The notes under the pieces: generated by a model
Told to the model about the DNA's origin: nothing
Databases searched by the model: none
The model's input: only the letters and a program-made list of their open reading frames with translations
Position numbers and translations under genes: made by a program
Part shown: positions 52,737 through 61,114 of the stretch, in pieces
How the letters are laid out: each line of letters opens with the position of its first letter
Numbering within the stretch: position 1 is the first letter of the stretch
Assembly (NCBI GenBank): GCA_049802235.1
Contig: JBARMB010000088.1
Span: 1 to 64,000 of the forward strand
Length of the DNA stretch: 64,000 nt
From: VBDM01 sp049802235
GTDB taxonomy: Bacteria; Pseudomonadota; Gammaproteobacteria; Burkholderiales; SG8-39
Reading direction: 5' to 3'

Positions 52737-53291
52737 ATGTTTGACTCCGCTCACGACCTCGACGCGCCTTCGCCCTGGGTCTGCCGCTGGGCGGGCCTGA
52801 TTCCGGCCGCCGGGCGCGTCCTGGATGTGGCTTGCGGCCACGGCCGCCACCTGCGCTATCTGCGCGGCCGCGGCTTCGCCGTGGTCGGCGTGGACCGTGA
52901 CGAGGCGGCGCTCGGCGCGCTCAAGGGGCTTGCCGGGGCGGAGCTTCACGTCGCCGATATCGAAGCCGGACCGTGGCCGTTTCCGCCGGAGAGCTTCGAT
53001 GGCGTGGTCGTGATCAACTACTTGTATCGTCCCCTGTTTCCGAAGCTGATCGGGGCGCTGCGCCGGGGCGGCGTGCTGATCTACGAAACCTTCGCCGCCG
53101 GCAACGAGCGCTACGGCAGACCGAGCAACCCGGCATTCCTCTTGCGCCGGGGCGAATTGCTCGAGAGCGTGGAACCCCTGAGCGTGATCGCGTTCGAACA
53201 GGGACTGGTGGCGAGGCCGAAACCAGCGGTGATCCAGCGTGTCTGCGCACTCAGGGACGGGACGGAAGCTTCGCCGCTCGATCGGCAATAG
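52737..53291 (+). CDS. SAM-dependent methyltransferase (TehB-like)
   Basis: 184 aa class I methyltransferase. I prefer the ATG at 52737 (AAGGA five bases upstream) over a TTG at 52695. Motif I is VLDVACGHGRHLRYL (about 27-41), then VVGVDRDEAAL, with VVVINYLYRPLFP as motif IV region and GGVLIYETFAAGNERYG as the post-core part. Substrate unknown. Upstream of dapA but separated by 66 bp. Confidence 0.85.
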   Translation: MFDSAHDLDAPSPWVCRWAGLIPAAGRVLDVACGHGRHLRYLRGRGFAVVGVDRDEAALGALKGLAGAELHVADIEAGPWPFPPESFDGVVVINYLYRPLFPKLIGALRRGGVLIYETFAAGNERYGRPSNPAFLLRRGELLESVEPLSVIAFEQGLVARPKPAVIQRVCALRDGTEASPLDRQ

Positions 53292-53357
53292 GGAATAAGC
53301 CGATGGCGACACGTTTGCGTTAAAATATTTCCTTTTTTCAGAGAAGGGCGAAGCCAA

Positions 53358-54272
53358 ATGTTGACCGGATCCATCGTCGCCATTGTCACGCCCATGCAGG
53401 ACGACGGGCGCATCGACACGCCGCGCTTCAAGGCGCTGATCGATTTTCACATCGCGGAGGGGACCGACGGCATCGTTGTCGTGGGCACCACCGGCGAGTC
53501 GCCGACGGTCGATTTCGACGAGCACAAGGAGCTGATCCGGGTCGCGGTCGAGCATGCGGCCGGCCGCATTCCGATCATCGCCGGGACCGGCGGCAACTCG
53601 ACCGCCGAGGCGATCGAGCTCACCGAGTCGGCGAAGAAGGCGGGCGCGGATGCCTGCCTGTCGGTGGTGCCGTATTACAACAAGCCCACGCAGGAAGGCC
53701 TGTACCGGCATTTCCGCGCCATCGCCGAGGCGGTCGAAATTCCGCAGATCGTGTACAACGTGCCCGGCCGCACCGTCGCCGACCTTGCCAACGACACCAC
53801 GCTGCGCCTGGCGCAGATAGCGAACATCGTCGGCATCAAGGACGCCACCGCCGACATCGAGCGCGGTTCCGATCTGCTGCGCCGCGCGCCGAAGGCCTTT
53901 GCGGTCTACAGCGGCGACGATGCGACGGGCGTGGCGCTGATGCTCCTGGGCGGCAAGGGCATCGTCTCGGTCACCGCCAACGTCGCTCCGCGGTTGATGC
54001 ACGAAATGTGCGCCGCGGCTCTCGCCGACAATTTGAGGAAAGCGCGCGAGATCCACTTCAAGCTGCTCGGCCTGCATACCAGACTGTTCGTCGAGGCGAA
54101 CCCGATCCCGGTGAAATGGGCGGTGGCGCAGATGGGGTTGATCGGCATGGGCATTCGCCTTCCGCTCACGCCGCTTTCGCAACAGTTCCATGAAGGCGTG
54201 AGAGAGGCCATGCGCCAGGCTGAAATCACGCCGTCAGGCGGCCTGCGCGTCATCGAGGGCAAGGCCGGATGA
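53358..54272 (+). CDS. dapA: 4-hydroxy-tetrahydrodipicolinate synthase
   Basis: 304 aa TIM-barrel aldolase condensing pyruvate with aspartate semialdehyde in lysine/meso-DAP synthesis. GTTGESPTV near residue 43, Tyr in VVPYYNKPTQEG (about 134), the Schiff-base Lys in GIKDATADIERG (about 162), and YSGDDATGV. Normal length. Overlaps bamC by 4 nt, the standard dapA-bamC (dapX) pairing. Confidence 0.97.
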   Translation: MLTGSIVAIVTPMQDDGRIDTPRFKALIDFHIAEGTDGIVVVGTTGESPTVDFDEHKELIRVAVEHAAGRIPIIAGTGGNSTAEAIELTESAKKAGADACLSVVPYYNKPTQEGLYRHFRAIAEAVEIPQIVYNVPGRTVADLANDTTLRLAQIANIVGIKDATADIERGSDLLRRAPKAFAVYSGDDATGVALMLLGGKGIVSVTANVAPRLMHEMCAAALADNLRKAREIHFKLLGLHTRLFVEANPIPVKWAVAQMGLIGMGIRLPLTPLSQQFHEGVREAMRQAEITPSGGLRVIEGKAG

Positions 54273-55396
54273 ACCGATACGGCCTTCGCGCCGGCCTCGC
54301 CGTGCTGACGGTGTCGCTGGCGGGATGCGGCGGCACGCTGCTTGAGCCCGATCGCGTCGAATACAAGGCGGCAGCAAAGCTTCCCTCGCTGGAAATCCCG
54401 CCGGACCTGACTTCGCCGAAGCGCGAGGAACGCTATCAGGTGCCGGACATCAGTCCGGCCGGGACCGCGACGTATTCCGGCTATAGCGCCGAGCGCACCG
54501 GCGCGCCCCGGAGCGCAACGACCCAACTCCTTCCCGATGTCGCCAAGGCGAAGCTGGAACGCTCGGGAAACGAGCGCTGGCTGGTCGTGTCCGAGCCGCC
54601 CGAGAAAGTCTGGCCGATAGTCAAGGAGTTCTGGCAGGAGAACGGATTCCTGATCAATATCGAGATTCCCGAAGCCGGCGTGATGGAAACCGACTGGGCC
54701 GAGAACCGCGCCAAGATCCCGCAGGACTTTATCCGCAACGCGCTCGGCAAGCTCTTCGAGGGCGCCTTCTCGACACCCGAGCGCGACAAATACAGGACGC
54801 GCCTCGAGCGCGGCCCGCAGCCCGGAAGCACCGAGATTTACATCAGCCACCGTGGCGTAGTCGAGGTCTATACCAGTCAGCGGCAGGACACCACCGTGTG
54901 GCAGCCGCGGCCCGCGGATCCAGGGCTCGAGGCGGAGTTTCTGCGCCGCCTGATGGTTCGGTTCGGCGTCGCGGACTCGAGTGCACGAGCGCAACTGGCC
55001 GCCCCGGAGCCGAAACCCGAACACGCCAGGATCGTCAATTCCCAGGACGGGGCCGGAACGCTGGAGCTGGCCGAGCCGTTCGATCGCGCTTGGCGGCGCG
55101 TCGGACTTGTGCTCGATCGCGTCGGCTTCACGGTCGAGGACCGCGACCGCTCCAAGGGGTTCTACTTTGTGCGCTACATCGATTCCGAGATCGATGCGAA
55201 GAAGGACGAAGGTTTTCTCTCCTCGCTGGCGTTCTGGAGACCGGGCAAGCCGGCTGCCAAGCCCGAGCAGTATCGGGTGCTGGTCAAGGACCGCAACGAC
55301 TCCAGCGAAGTCCAGGTCCTGACCAAGGATGGCGCGGTGGACCGCTCCGATACGGCGCGCAAGATCCTGTCGCTTCTGCACGACCAGTTGAAGTAG
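54269..55396 (+). CDS. bamC: outer-membrane assembly lipoprotein BamC
   Basis: 375 aa lipoprotein of the BAM complex. The lipobox is SLAGC (Cys about residue 20), then the unstructured YKAAAKLPSLEIPPDLTSPK segment that binds BamD, and two helix-grip domains (RWLVVSEPPEKVWPIVKEFW and AFDRAWRRVGLVLDRVGFTVEDRDRSKGFYFVRY-type repeat). ATGA overlap with dapA. Confidence 0.93.
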   Translation: MNRYGLRAGLAVLTVSLAGCGGTLLEPDRVEYKAAAKLPSLEIPPDLTSPKREERYQVPDISPAGTATYSGYSAERTGAPRSATTQLLPDVAKAKLERSGNERWLVVSEPPEKVWPIVKEFWQENGFLINIEIPEAGVMETDWAENRAKIPQDFIRNALGKLFEGAFSTPERDKYRTRLERGPQPGSTEIYISHRGVVEVYTSQRQDTTVWQPRPADPGLEAEFLRRLMVRFGVADSSARAQLAAPEPKPEHARIVNSQDGAGTLELAEPFDRAWRRVGLVLDRVGFTVEDRDRSKGFYFVRYIDSEIDAKKDEGFLSSLAFWRPGKPAAKPEQYRVLVKDRNDSSEVQVLTKDGAVDRSDTARKILSLLHDQLK

Positions 55397-55447
55397 CCGC
55401 GGATCTGCACGGGTTCAACCGGATCTTCCGCGGGCCGGCTTTCATTG

Positions 55448-56224
55448 ATGCGCTTTGCTTCTATCGGTAGCGGCAGCGATGGCAACGGCCTCATCGTCGA
55501 GGCCGGGGCGACGCGCGTGATGCTCGACTGCGGCTTTGCGCTGCGCGAAACCGTGTCGCGCCTTGCGCGCATCGGCCTGGCGCCTTCCGGTCTTGCCGGG
55601 ATTATCGTCACCCACGAGCATGGCGATCACGGCGCCGGGGTCTTTGCTCTGGCGCGCCGGTTCGGCATTCCGGTGTGGCTCACTCACGGAACGCTCGCTG
55701 CATTGCGCGAAACTGGCGGCGACGTTGAAGCGGGCGCCGGCGTCGAATTGATCGAGTCGCAGACGGCGTTCGCGGTCGGCGGGCTGCAGGTACGGCCGTT
55801 TACCGTTCCGCATGACGCCCGCGAGCCGGTCCAGTACGTGCTTTCCGACGGCGCATGTCGCCTCGGTGTTCTCACCGATACCGGCAGCTCGACCGCGCAC
55901 ATCGAAGCGAGCCTGTCGGGGTGCGATGCGCTGGTGCTCGAATGCAACCATGATCTCGACATGCTCATGAACGGCGGCTATCCGCCGGCGCTGAAAGCGC
56001 GCATTGCCGGGGGTTTCGGGCATCTCGACAACGGCGCATCGGCGGCAATTCTCGCCGCGCTCGATCGCCGCCGCCTGAAGCATGTGATCGCGGCGCACCT
56101 GTCGCAGAAAAACAACACGCCGGAACTGGCCCGCGCCGCGCTCTCGGCCGTGCTCGGCTGCGAGCCGGAATGGGTGTCGGTCGCGTCCCAGGAAGAGGGC
56201 TTCGGCTGGAGGGACTTGAAATAA
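55448..56224 (+). CDS. MBL-fold metallohydrolase, WalJ/YycJ-like
   Basis: 258 aa metallo-beta-lactamase fold protein: RFASIGSGSDGNGLIVEAG, the metal motif THEHGDHGAG (about 55-64), then HDAREPVQYVL, LTDTGSSTAH, ECNHDLDML and the final AAHLSQKNNTPELA. This set matches the YycJ/WalJ family, which includes 5'-exonuclease-like enzymes. Preferred start is the ATG at 55448; a TTG lies one codon earlier. It follows bamC by 51 bp. Confidence 0.9.
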   Translation: MRFASIGSGSDGNGLIVEAGATRVMLDCGFALRETVSRLARIGLAPSGLAGIIVTHEHGDHGAGVFALARRFGIPVWLTHGTLAALRETGGDVEAGAGVELIESQTAFAVGGLQVRPFTVPHDAREPVQYVLSDGACRLGVLTDTGSSTAHIEASLSGCDALVLECNHDLDMLMNGGYPPALKARIAGGFGHLDNGASAAILAALDRRRLKHVIAAHLSQKNNTPELARAALSAVLGCEPEWVSVASQEEGFGWRDLK

Positions 56225-56231
56225 GGCTTCA

Positions 56232-56301
56232 ACGCAAAAACGCAAGGAGCGCGCAAAGCAAGCCGGATATTTTCTTTGCGCTCCCGGTGTTTCCTTTGCG
56301 T
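56232..56301. repeat. imperfect inverted array of 7-bp units (ACGCAAA / TTTGCGT)
   Basis: Just after the MBL stop (TAA 56222-56224). Left arm 56232-56259 contains ACGCAAA, AACGCAA, GGAGCGC, GCAAAGC; right arm 56274-56301 contains CTTTGCG, CTCCCGG, TGTTTCC, TTTGCGT. It resembles the clear heptamer arrays at 22718 and 26693 in size and period but is less regular. Confidence 0.55.
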
Positions 56302-56338
56302 TTCAGCTTCTGGGCTTGCCCGTGCTCTGACAGGAAAT

Positions 56339-56368
56339 AAAAAAGCCGGCCTTGCGGGCCGGCTTTTT
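56339..56368. terminator. bidirectional rho-independent terminator
   Basis: A-run, stem AAAGCCGGCC (56342-56351), loop TTGCG, stem GGCCGGCTTT (56357-56366), T-run. It works for the plus-strand MBL gene and for the minus-strand small lipoprotein gene that ends at 56385. Confidence 0.9.
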
Positions 56369-56384
56369 CGTGCTGCAGACGCCG

Positions 56385-56588
56385 TTACTTCTTGGTGGCG
56401 TCCTTCGCTGCATCGGCTGGAGCAGGCGCCGGAGCCGCAGCAGGCGCGGCAGCGGGTGCCGGAGCGGCAGCAGGCGCCGGAGCCGCGGCAGGCGCGGCAA
56501 CGGGTGCCGGAGCGGATTTTGGTTGTTCCTTTCCGCAACCGGCAAGCGCGAACGCTGCCAGCACGGCGACGAGGATTGAATGTTTCAT
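56385..56588 (-). CDS. Ala/Pro-rich small lipoprotein
   Basis: 67 aa. Signal peptide with lipobox ALAGC (about 14-18); the mature part starts GKEQPKS and is almost entirely an Ala-Pro repeat (residues 26-58) ending in a basic AAKDATKK tail. An extended, low-complexity envelope spacer is likely, perhaps with the Lys tail touching peptidoglycan. The terminator at 56339-56368 lies just downstream. GC-rich low complexity could hide as a spurious ORF, but the signal peptide and terminator support it. Confidence 0.65.
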   Translation of the reverse strand: MKHSILVAVLAAFALAGCGKEQPKSAPAPVAAPAAAPAPAAAPAPAAAPAAAPAPAPADAAKDATKK

Positions 56589-56711
56589 TGTATGAGGCCT
56601 TCCCTGAACAGAGAGTGAGTTGAATAAAATAAAATGCGGCGCGGACCCCCGCCTCGCGCTGCGATTATAACAGGATTCCGCAGCGCGGAAAAAGGGGCAT
56701 TAACGACAAGG

Positions 56712-57215
56712 CTATAGTCCCGTCGTGTTCGCCGACACCCCCGGCACGGAGGCCTCCCAGATCTCGCCGAAGCGTTGGTGCATCGGCTGGCATTCGTCGG
56801 GGTCATTGAGCACCAACACCCCGCGCGCCTGCGCCCTCACCGGCCGGCGCACGAGGTGGTCATTGTCGGCGAGCACGAAACAGTCCTGCACCTTGGCCGC
56901 GTCTCCCAGCGTCTGGTGGATGAACATGCCGGCCGAGTAGCTTCCCAGGAGCGTCAGCAGGCGCGGGCAGTGCTTGGTCACGTGCTCGGTGTCGTGGATC
57001 GCGATGTAGATGCAATGGGCGCGGTTCTCGCGCAGGAAACGGGCGAGCGCCTCGATGCGCTGCGGCAGGTTCATCCCCAGCCCGGAGAGGTCGGGATCGA
57101 ATATGCGCAACTCCCGGCGCACCAGGCCCAGCAGCCGGTTGAAGCCGTCGAGGTATTCGCTTTTGGCCGTGAGCAGCATGCGCTGCGGCGACGCTTCGAT
57201 GGGCGCATCACTCAT
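56712..57215 (-). CDS. conserved protein of unknown function (YcfD-associated)
   Basis: 167 aa from the Met at 57215. I do not recognise the family with certainty. It reads as a compact alpha/beta domain (ELRIFDPDLSGLGMNLPQRIEALARFL, then ADNDHLVRRPVRAQARGVLV); a PLD- or helicase-like fold is possible but unproven. It overlaps the end of the cupin oxygenase gene by 8 nt on the same strand, so the two are probably co-translated. Confidence 0.65.
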   Translation of the reverse strand: MSDAPIEASPQRMLLTAKSEYLDGFNRLLGLVRRELRIFDPDLSGLGMNLPQRIEALARFLRENRAHCIYIAIHDTEHVTKHCPRLLTLLGSYSAGMFIHQTLGDAAKVQDCFVLADNDHLVRRPVRAQARGVLVLNDPDECQPMHQRFGEIWEASVPGVSANTTGL

Positions 57216-58338
57216 GCCCGTCTCCGATACGAAGCCAGCCGAAAAGATACCAGCAATGCAGCAATCGGCAAAGCGGATGCGGCAGACGCGCGCGCGGCGG
57301 CAGCCGGCGTTCATCTGCCAGCTTCGAGAGCCAGGGGCGCAATGCCGCCGCAGCGCGATGGAGTTCGCCGTTGATGAAGAAATTCCGCCCCCGAAACAGC
57401 ATTTGCGTGCGCAGATCGAGGCGCAGCCCCCGACCCTTGCAGCCCGAGGCAAACAGGGGCAGCGTCAAAGGCCGGCGCGGCCTGGAAAACACCACGTGAG
57501 GCTTGGGCTCGGACAGGTACCGGCCGAGAAATTGCGTGATGTCCTGCTCGCGCCAGCGGATCTTCGCCAGCAGCGCCGCAGCCTGCGTCACCATCCTGCC
57601 CGGGATCTCGGCTGCGTGGCGCTGCGACTTCAGCCCCGGGTCGGCATAGCGGCCGGCGAGCTCGATGCGTTCCTGCAGGAAGGCGAGAAACTCGCGCGCG
57701 AGCTCGTCATTCGACGGCGCCCGGAAGCCGATCGAGTAGGTGAAGCAGGGTTCGAGCGCGACCCCGTCATGCGCCCAGCCCGGCGGCAGATACAGCATGT
57801 CGCCCGGATCGAGCAGCCATTCCTCCTCCGGCCGGAAGTTGCGCAGGATCTTGAGCGGCGCCGCTGGATCCAGCTCACCATCCCCGGGCGCACTCACGCT
57901 CCAGCGGCGCCGGCCCGGACCTTGCAGCAGGAACACATCGTAGGAGTCGGCATGCGGACCGACGCCGCCGCCGGCGACCGCGTAGCTCAGCATGACGTCA
58001 TCGAGCCGCGCATAGGGAATGAAGCTGAAGCGCCGCAGCAACGCGTCCGCGGCGGCCAGCTCGAGGTTCAGACCCTGCACCAAAAGTGTCCAGCCGTTCC
58101 CGGGCAGGTGCGCGAATTCGGTGCGCGCGAACGGTCCGCGCCGCAGGCGCCACCTGCCGGTGCGGCGCTGCACCAGCCGCGACTCCACGTCATCGCGCGC
58201 GGCGAGCGCAAACAATTCAGGCGCTTGCACCACGCCCTTAAAGTGGGGAATCGCGTTGCGGACGAGCAGCGGTTTCTTTTGCCAGAATTGTGACAGGAAA
58301 TCTTTTACCGACAGTCCGCCAAGCAGTTGCAATCTCAT
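57208..58338 (-). CDS. cupin-like (JmjC) ribosomal oxygenase, YcfD/RoxA-like
   Basis: 376 aa 2-oxoglutarate oxygenase. FWQKKPLLVRNAIPHF near the N-terminus and VMLSYAVAGGGVGPHADSYDVFLLQGPG carry the iron-binding HxD (HAD); the distal His is in GWAHDGVALEPC. YcfD/RoxA hydroxylates Arg in ribosomal protein uL16. A winged-helix C-terminal region follows. Start chosen at the Met 58338 (MRLQLLGGLS). Divergent from bcp. Confidence 0.88.
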   Translation of the reverse strand: MRLQLLGGLSVKDFLSQFWQKKPLLVRNAIPHFKGVVQAPELFALAARDDVESRLVQRRTGRWRLRRGPFARTEFAHLPGNGWTLLVQGLNLELAAADALLRRFSFIPYARLDDVMLSYAVAGGGVGPHADSYDVFLLQGPGRRRWSVSAPGDGELDPAAPLKILRNFRPEEEWLLDPGDMLYLPPGWAHDGVALEPCFTYSIGFRAPSNDELAREFLAFLQERIELAGRYADPGLKSQRHAAEIPGRMVTQAAALLAKIRWREQDITQFLGRYLSEPKPHVVFSRPRRPLTLPLFASGCKGRGLRLDLRTQMLFRGRNFFINGELHRAAAALRPWLSKLADERRLPPRARLPHPLCRLLHCWYLFGWLRIGDGHE

Positions 58339-58435
58339 CGCGGCGATTATAGTCTGTCGCTGCATCGAACCCGGCGAGGAACACTTGGCTTACGTAAACG
58401 ACGCGTCGCTCAGAACCACCGAAGGCCCGCGCGAT

Positions 58436-58903
58436 ATGTTGCGGGCAGGACATCCGGCGCCGACCTTCTCGCTGCCCGATGCCGACATGGAGTCGGTGCA
58501 CCTGGCGCAGTTCCGCGGCAAGAAGAACGTCGTGCTGTATTTCTATCCCAGGGACGGGACGCCCGGCTGCACCCTGCAGGCGACCGATTTCTCCGACCAC
58601 GAGGACGATTTTGCGCGCCATGACTGCATCGTTCTCGGTGTGAGCCGCGACGACTGCCTGTGCCATGCCGAGTTCCGCGACCAGCACGGCGTCTCGATCC
58701 GGCTGCTCGCCGATCCCGAGGGCGCGGTCTGCCGGAAGTACGGCGTGATGCTGGAAAAACAGGCCAACGGCGAGAAGAAATCCTGCATCGTCCGCGCCAC
58801 CTTCATCATCGACAAGCGCGGCACGCTGCGGCACGTGCTCTACGAGGTCACTCCCCGCGGGCACGCCGCCGAGGTGCTGAATCTCGTCAAGTCATTGCGT
58901 TAG
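58436..58903 (+). CDS. bcp: peroxiredoxin Bcp (PrxQ)
   Basis: 155 aa thiol peroxidase of the Bcp/PrxQ subfamily. LRAGHPAPTFSLPDADMESV at the start, the peroxidatic Cys in FYPRDGTPGCTLQATDFSD (about residue 43). The resolving-position Cys five residues later is replaced by Asp/Ser, so other cysteines (DDCLCH) may resolve. A TTG at 58385 would add a 17-residue extension. Followed 6 bp later by the SlyD-like gene. Confidence 0.9.
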   Translation: MLRAGHPAPTFSLPDADMESVHLAQFRGKKNVVLYFYPRDGTPGCTLQATDFSDHEDDFARHDCIVLGVSRDDCLCHAEFRDQHGVSIRLLADPEGAVCRKYGVMLEKQANGEKKSCIVRATFIIDKRGTLRHVLYEVTPRGHAAEVLNLVKSLR

Positions 58904-58909
58904 CGTCTT

Positions 58910-59401
58910 TTGCAGGTTTCCAGGAATACCGTCGTTGCACTCCAGGTCGAGCTGTCGGACCTCTGGGGCAATCTGATCCAGCGCTCCGAGGAGCCGGTGC
59001 AATACCTGCATGGCGGCTATGGCAACATCTTTTCGCCCGTGGAGGCGGCTCTCGAAGGAAAAAGCGTCAACGACCGCGTCGAAGTGCGCCTCGAGCCCGA
59101 GGAGGCCTTCGGCGACTATGACGAGAATCTGCTGAGCGTCGAGCCGCGCAGCCGCTTTCCGCAGGAGATCGAAGTCGGCATGCGCTTCGAGGGCGACTCC
59201 GCCGGCGAGGATGACAATCCGATCTTCACGATCACCGACATTGCCGAAGGCAAAGTGGTGCTCGACGCCAATCATCCGCTCGCCGGCATGGCGCTGAAGT
59301 TTTCCTGCACCGTGGTCGGTGTTCGCGCCGCGACCGCGACCGAAATCCAGAACGGCACGACCGACGATCCGGAGTCGGTGATACTCCGCATCCTTCCCTA
59401 G
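58910..59401 (+). CDS. FKBP-type peptidyl-prolyl isomerase, SlyD-like
   Basis: 163 aa. A TTG start is most likely. The FKBP core VALQVELSDLWGNLIQRSEEPVQYLHGGYGNIF and VEVRLEPEEAFGDYDENLLSVEP, with the inserted-flap (IF) domain, matches SlyD. It lacks the His-rich metal-binding tail of E. coli SlyD and ends at SVILRILP. Chaperone/isomerase in the cytosol. In operon with bcp. Confidence 0.87.
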   Translation: MQVSRNTVVALQVELSDLWGNLIQRSEEPVQYLHGGYGNIFSPVEAALEGKSVNDRVEVRLEPEEAFGDYDENLLSVEPRSRFPQEIEVGMRFEGDSAGEDDNPIFTITDIAEGKVVLDANHPLAGMALKFSCTVVGVRAATATEIQNGTTDDPESVILRILP

Positions 59402-59404
59402 TAT

Positions 59405-59477
59405 CGTCATCCCCGCGAAAGCGGGGATCCAGCGTCGTTGCCCGAGAGTCACTGGATTCCCGCTTCCGCGGGAACGA
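59405..59477. repeat. paired palindromes resembling dRS3-type elements
   Basis: CGTCATCCCCGCGAAAGCGG (first 20 bp of 59405-59432) contains an 8-bp perfect stem ATCCCCGC-GAAA-GCGGGGAT. It is followed by its near-inverse ending in GGGAACGAC (59452-59477). Each half forms a hairpin and the two halves are inverted relative to each other. This type, ATTCCCGCGNNNGCGGGAAT, is a common dispersed repeat in betaproteobacteria (Neisseria dRS3). Confidence 0.75.
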
Positions 59478-59608
59478 CAGCACAAGCGGCGGCAGGCATT
59501 TTCGCCTATCATTGAACGGCCCTTCTGCAGCGCGCAGAGAAGGCACGCAGTTCAAATTCGCCCGCCGCGCGCCGCCATCTGCGCGATCCAGTCGAAGGGG
59601 AGGAAAAC

Positions 59609-61114
59609 ATGTCCGGCATGTTGGGCATCGTCTCATACGGCCTGGGAACCCTCGTCGGCTTCGCCCTGGTCGCCGTGCTCGTGATCGTCTTCATCCAGGA
59701 CATCACGCAGAAAAAGCACACCGTCCTGCGCAACTTTCCGGTGATCGGCCGGCTGCGCTACTTCTTCGAGAAGCAGGGCGAGTACTTCCGCCAGTACTTC
59801 TTCATGAACGACCGGGAGGAATTGCCCTTCAACCGCGCCACCCGCGGCTGGGTGTATCGCCTCGCCAAGGCCGAAGGCGGCGTGATCGGCTTCGGCTCGA
59901 CCAACAACACCAACGAGCCCGGGTCGATCCTGTTCGTCAATCACCCGTATCCCGTGCTCGAGGAGGACCGGCTGCCGACGCCGCCGCTCGCGATCGGCGA
60001 GGGTTTCTGCAAGGAGCCGTTTCTCGCGCGCTCGGTGGTCAACATCAGCGGCATGAGCTTCGGCGCCATTTCCGAGCCGGCGGTGCGCTCGCTGTCGCGC
60101 GGCGCGGCGCTTGCGGGCTGCTGGATGGACACCGGCGAGGGCGGGCTGTCGCCGTTCCACCTCGAAGGCAACTGCGACATCATCATGCAGATCGGCACCG
60201 CCAATTACGGCGTGCGCGACGGGCGCGGCGGTTTCTCTCCCGAACGGGCGCGGGAGATCGCGGGCAGGCCGCAGGTGAAGGCATTCGAGATCAAGCTCTC
60301 GCAGGGCGCGAAGCCCGGCAAGGGCGGCGTGCTTCCCGCCGCCAAGGTGACCGAGCAGATCGCGTCGATCCGCGGCATTCCGGCGCACCAGGATTCGATC
60401 AGCCCCAACCGTCATCGCGACATCGCCAATGTCGACGATCTGCTCGACAAGATCGCGTTCGTCCGCGATCTCACCGGCAAGCCGGTGGGAGTGAAGACGG
60501 CGATAGGCGGCTGGCAATTCATCAACGAGCTCTGCGACGCGGTCAACCGCAGGGGACTGGAATACGCGCCCGATTTTCTCGCCATCGACGGCGGCGAGGG
60601 CGGGTCGGGTGCGGCGCCGCAGGCATTGATGGATCACATGGCGCTGCCGATCGCGGAAGCGCTGCCGCGCGTCATCGATGCGCTCATCGAAACCGGGCTG
60701 AGGGACCGCGTCCGCGTCATCGCCGCGGGCAGGCTGGTCACGTCCGCGAAAGCGGCGTGGGCGCTGTGCGTCGGCGCGGACTTCGTCAACACCGCGCGCG
60801 GATTCATGTTTTCGCTCGGCTGCATCCAGGCGCTGCGCTGCCACCAGAACACCTGCCCGACCGGCGTGACGACGCACAATCACCGCCTGCAGCGCGGCCT
60901 CGTGATCGCGGAGAAATCCCAGCGCGTGGCCCAATACGCGATCGGCATGAACAAGGAGGTCGACATGATCGCGCACTCCTGCGGCTGCCGCCACGCGCGC
61001 GAGCTGCGGCGCGAGCATGTGCGCATCGTGCAGACCGCCGGCCATAGCGTCGCGCTCAACATCATGTATCCCTATCCGGAGCCGAACGCCAGGCGCAAGG
61101 CGGCGTACAGCTAG
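59609..61114 (+). CDS. FMN-binding glutamate synthase-family protein, membrane-anchored
   Basis: 501 aa. One N-terminal TM (about 8-30) followed by the glutamate synthase central/FMN barrel: MSFGAISEPAVRSLSRGAALAG, GEGGLSPFHLEG, the IKLSQGAKPGKGGVLP loop, IDGGEGGSGAAPQALMDHM, and the 3Fe-4S cysteines CIQALRCHQNTCPTGV (C-x5-C-x4-C). It lacks the glutaminase domain of GltB, so it is not a canonical glutamate synthase; related archaeal/bacterial proteins have unknown function. Convergent with nnr, sharing CTAG with its stop. Confidence 0.87.
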   Translation: MSGMLGIVSYGLGTLVGFALVAVLVIVFIQDITQKKHTVLRNFPVIGRLRYFFEKQGEYFRQYFFMNDREELPFNRATRGWVYRLAKAEGGVIGFGSTNNTNEPGSILFVNHPYPVLEEDRLPTPPLAIGEGFCKEPFLARSVVNISGMSFGAISEPAVRSLSRGAALAGCWMDTGEGGLSPFHLEGNCDIIMQIGTANYGVRDGRGGFSPERAREIAGRPQVKAFEIKLSQGAKPGKGGVLPAAKVTEQIASIRGIPAHQDSISPNRHRDIANVDDLLDKIAFVRDLTGKPVGVKTAIGGWQFINELCDAVNRRGLEYAPDFLAIDGGEGGSGAAPQALMDHMALPIAEALPRVIDALIETGLRDRVRVIAAGRLVTSAKAAWALCVGADFVNTARGFMFSLGCIQALRCHQNTCPTGVTTHNHRLQRGLVIAEKSQRVAQYAIGMNKEVDMIAHSCGCRHARELRREHVRIVQTAGHSVALNIMYPYPEPNARRKAAYS

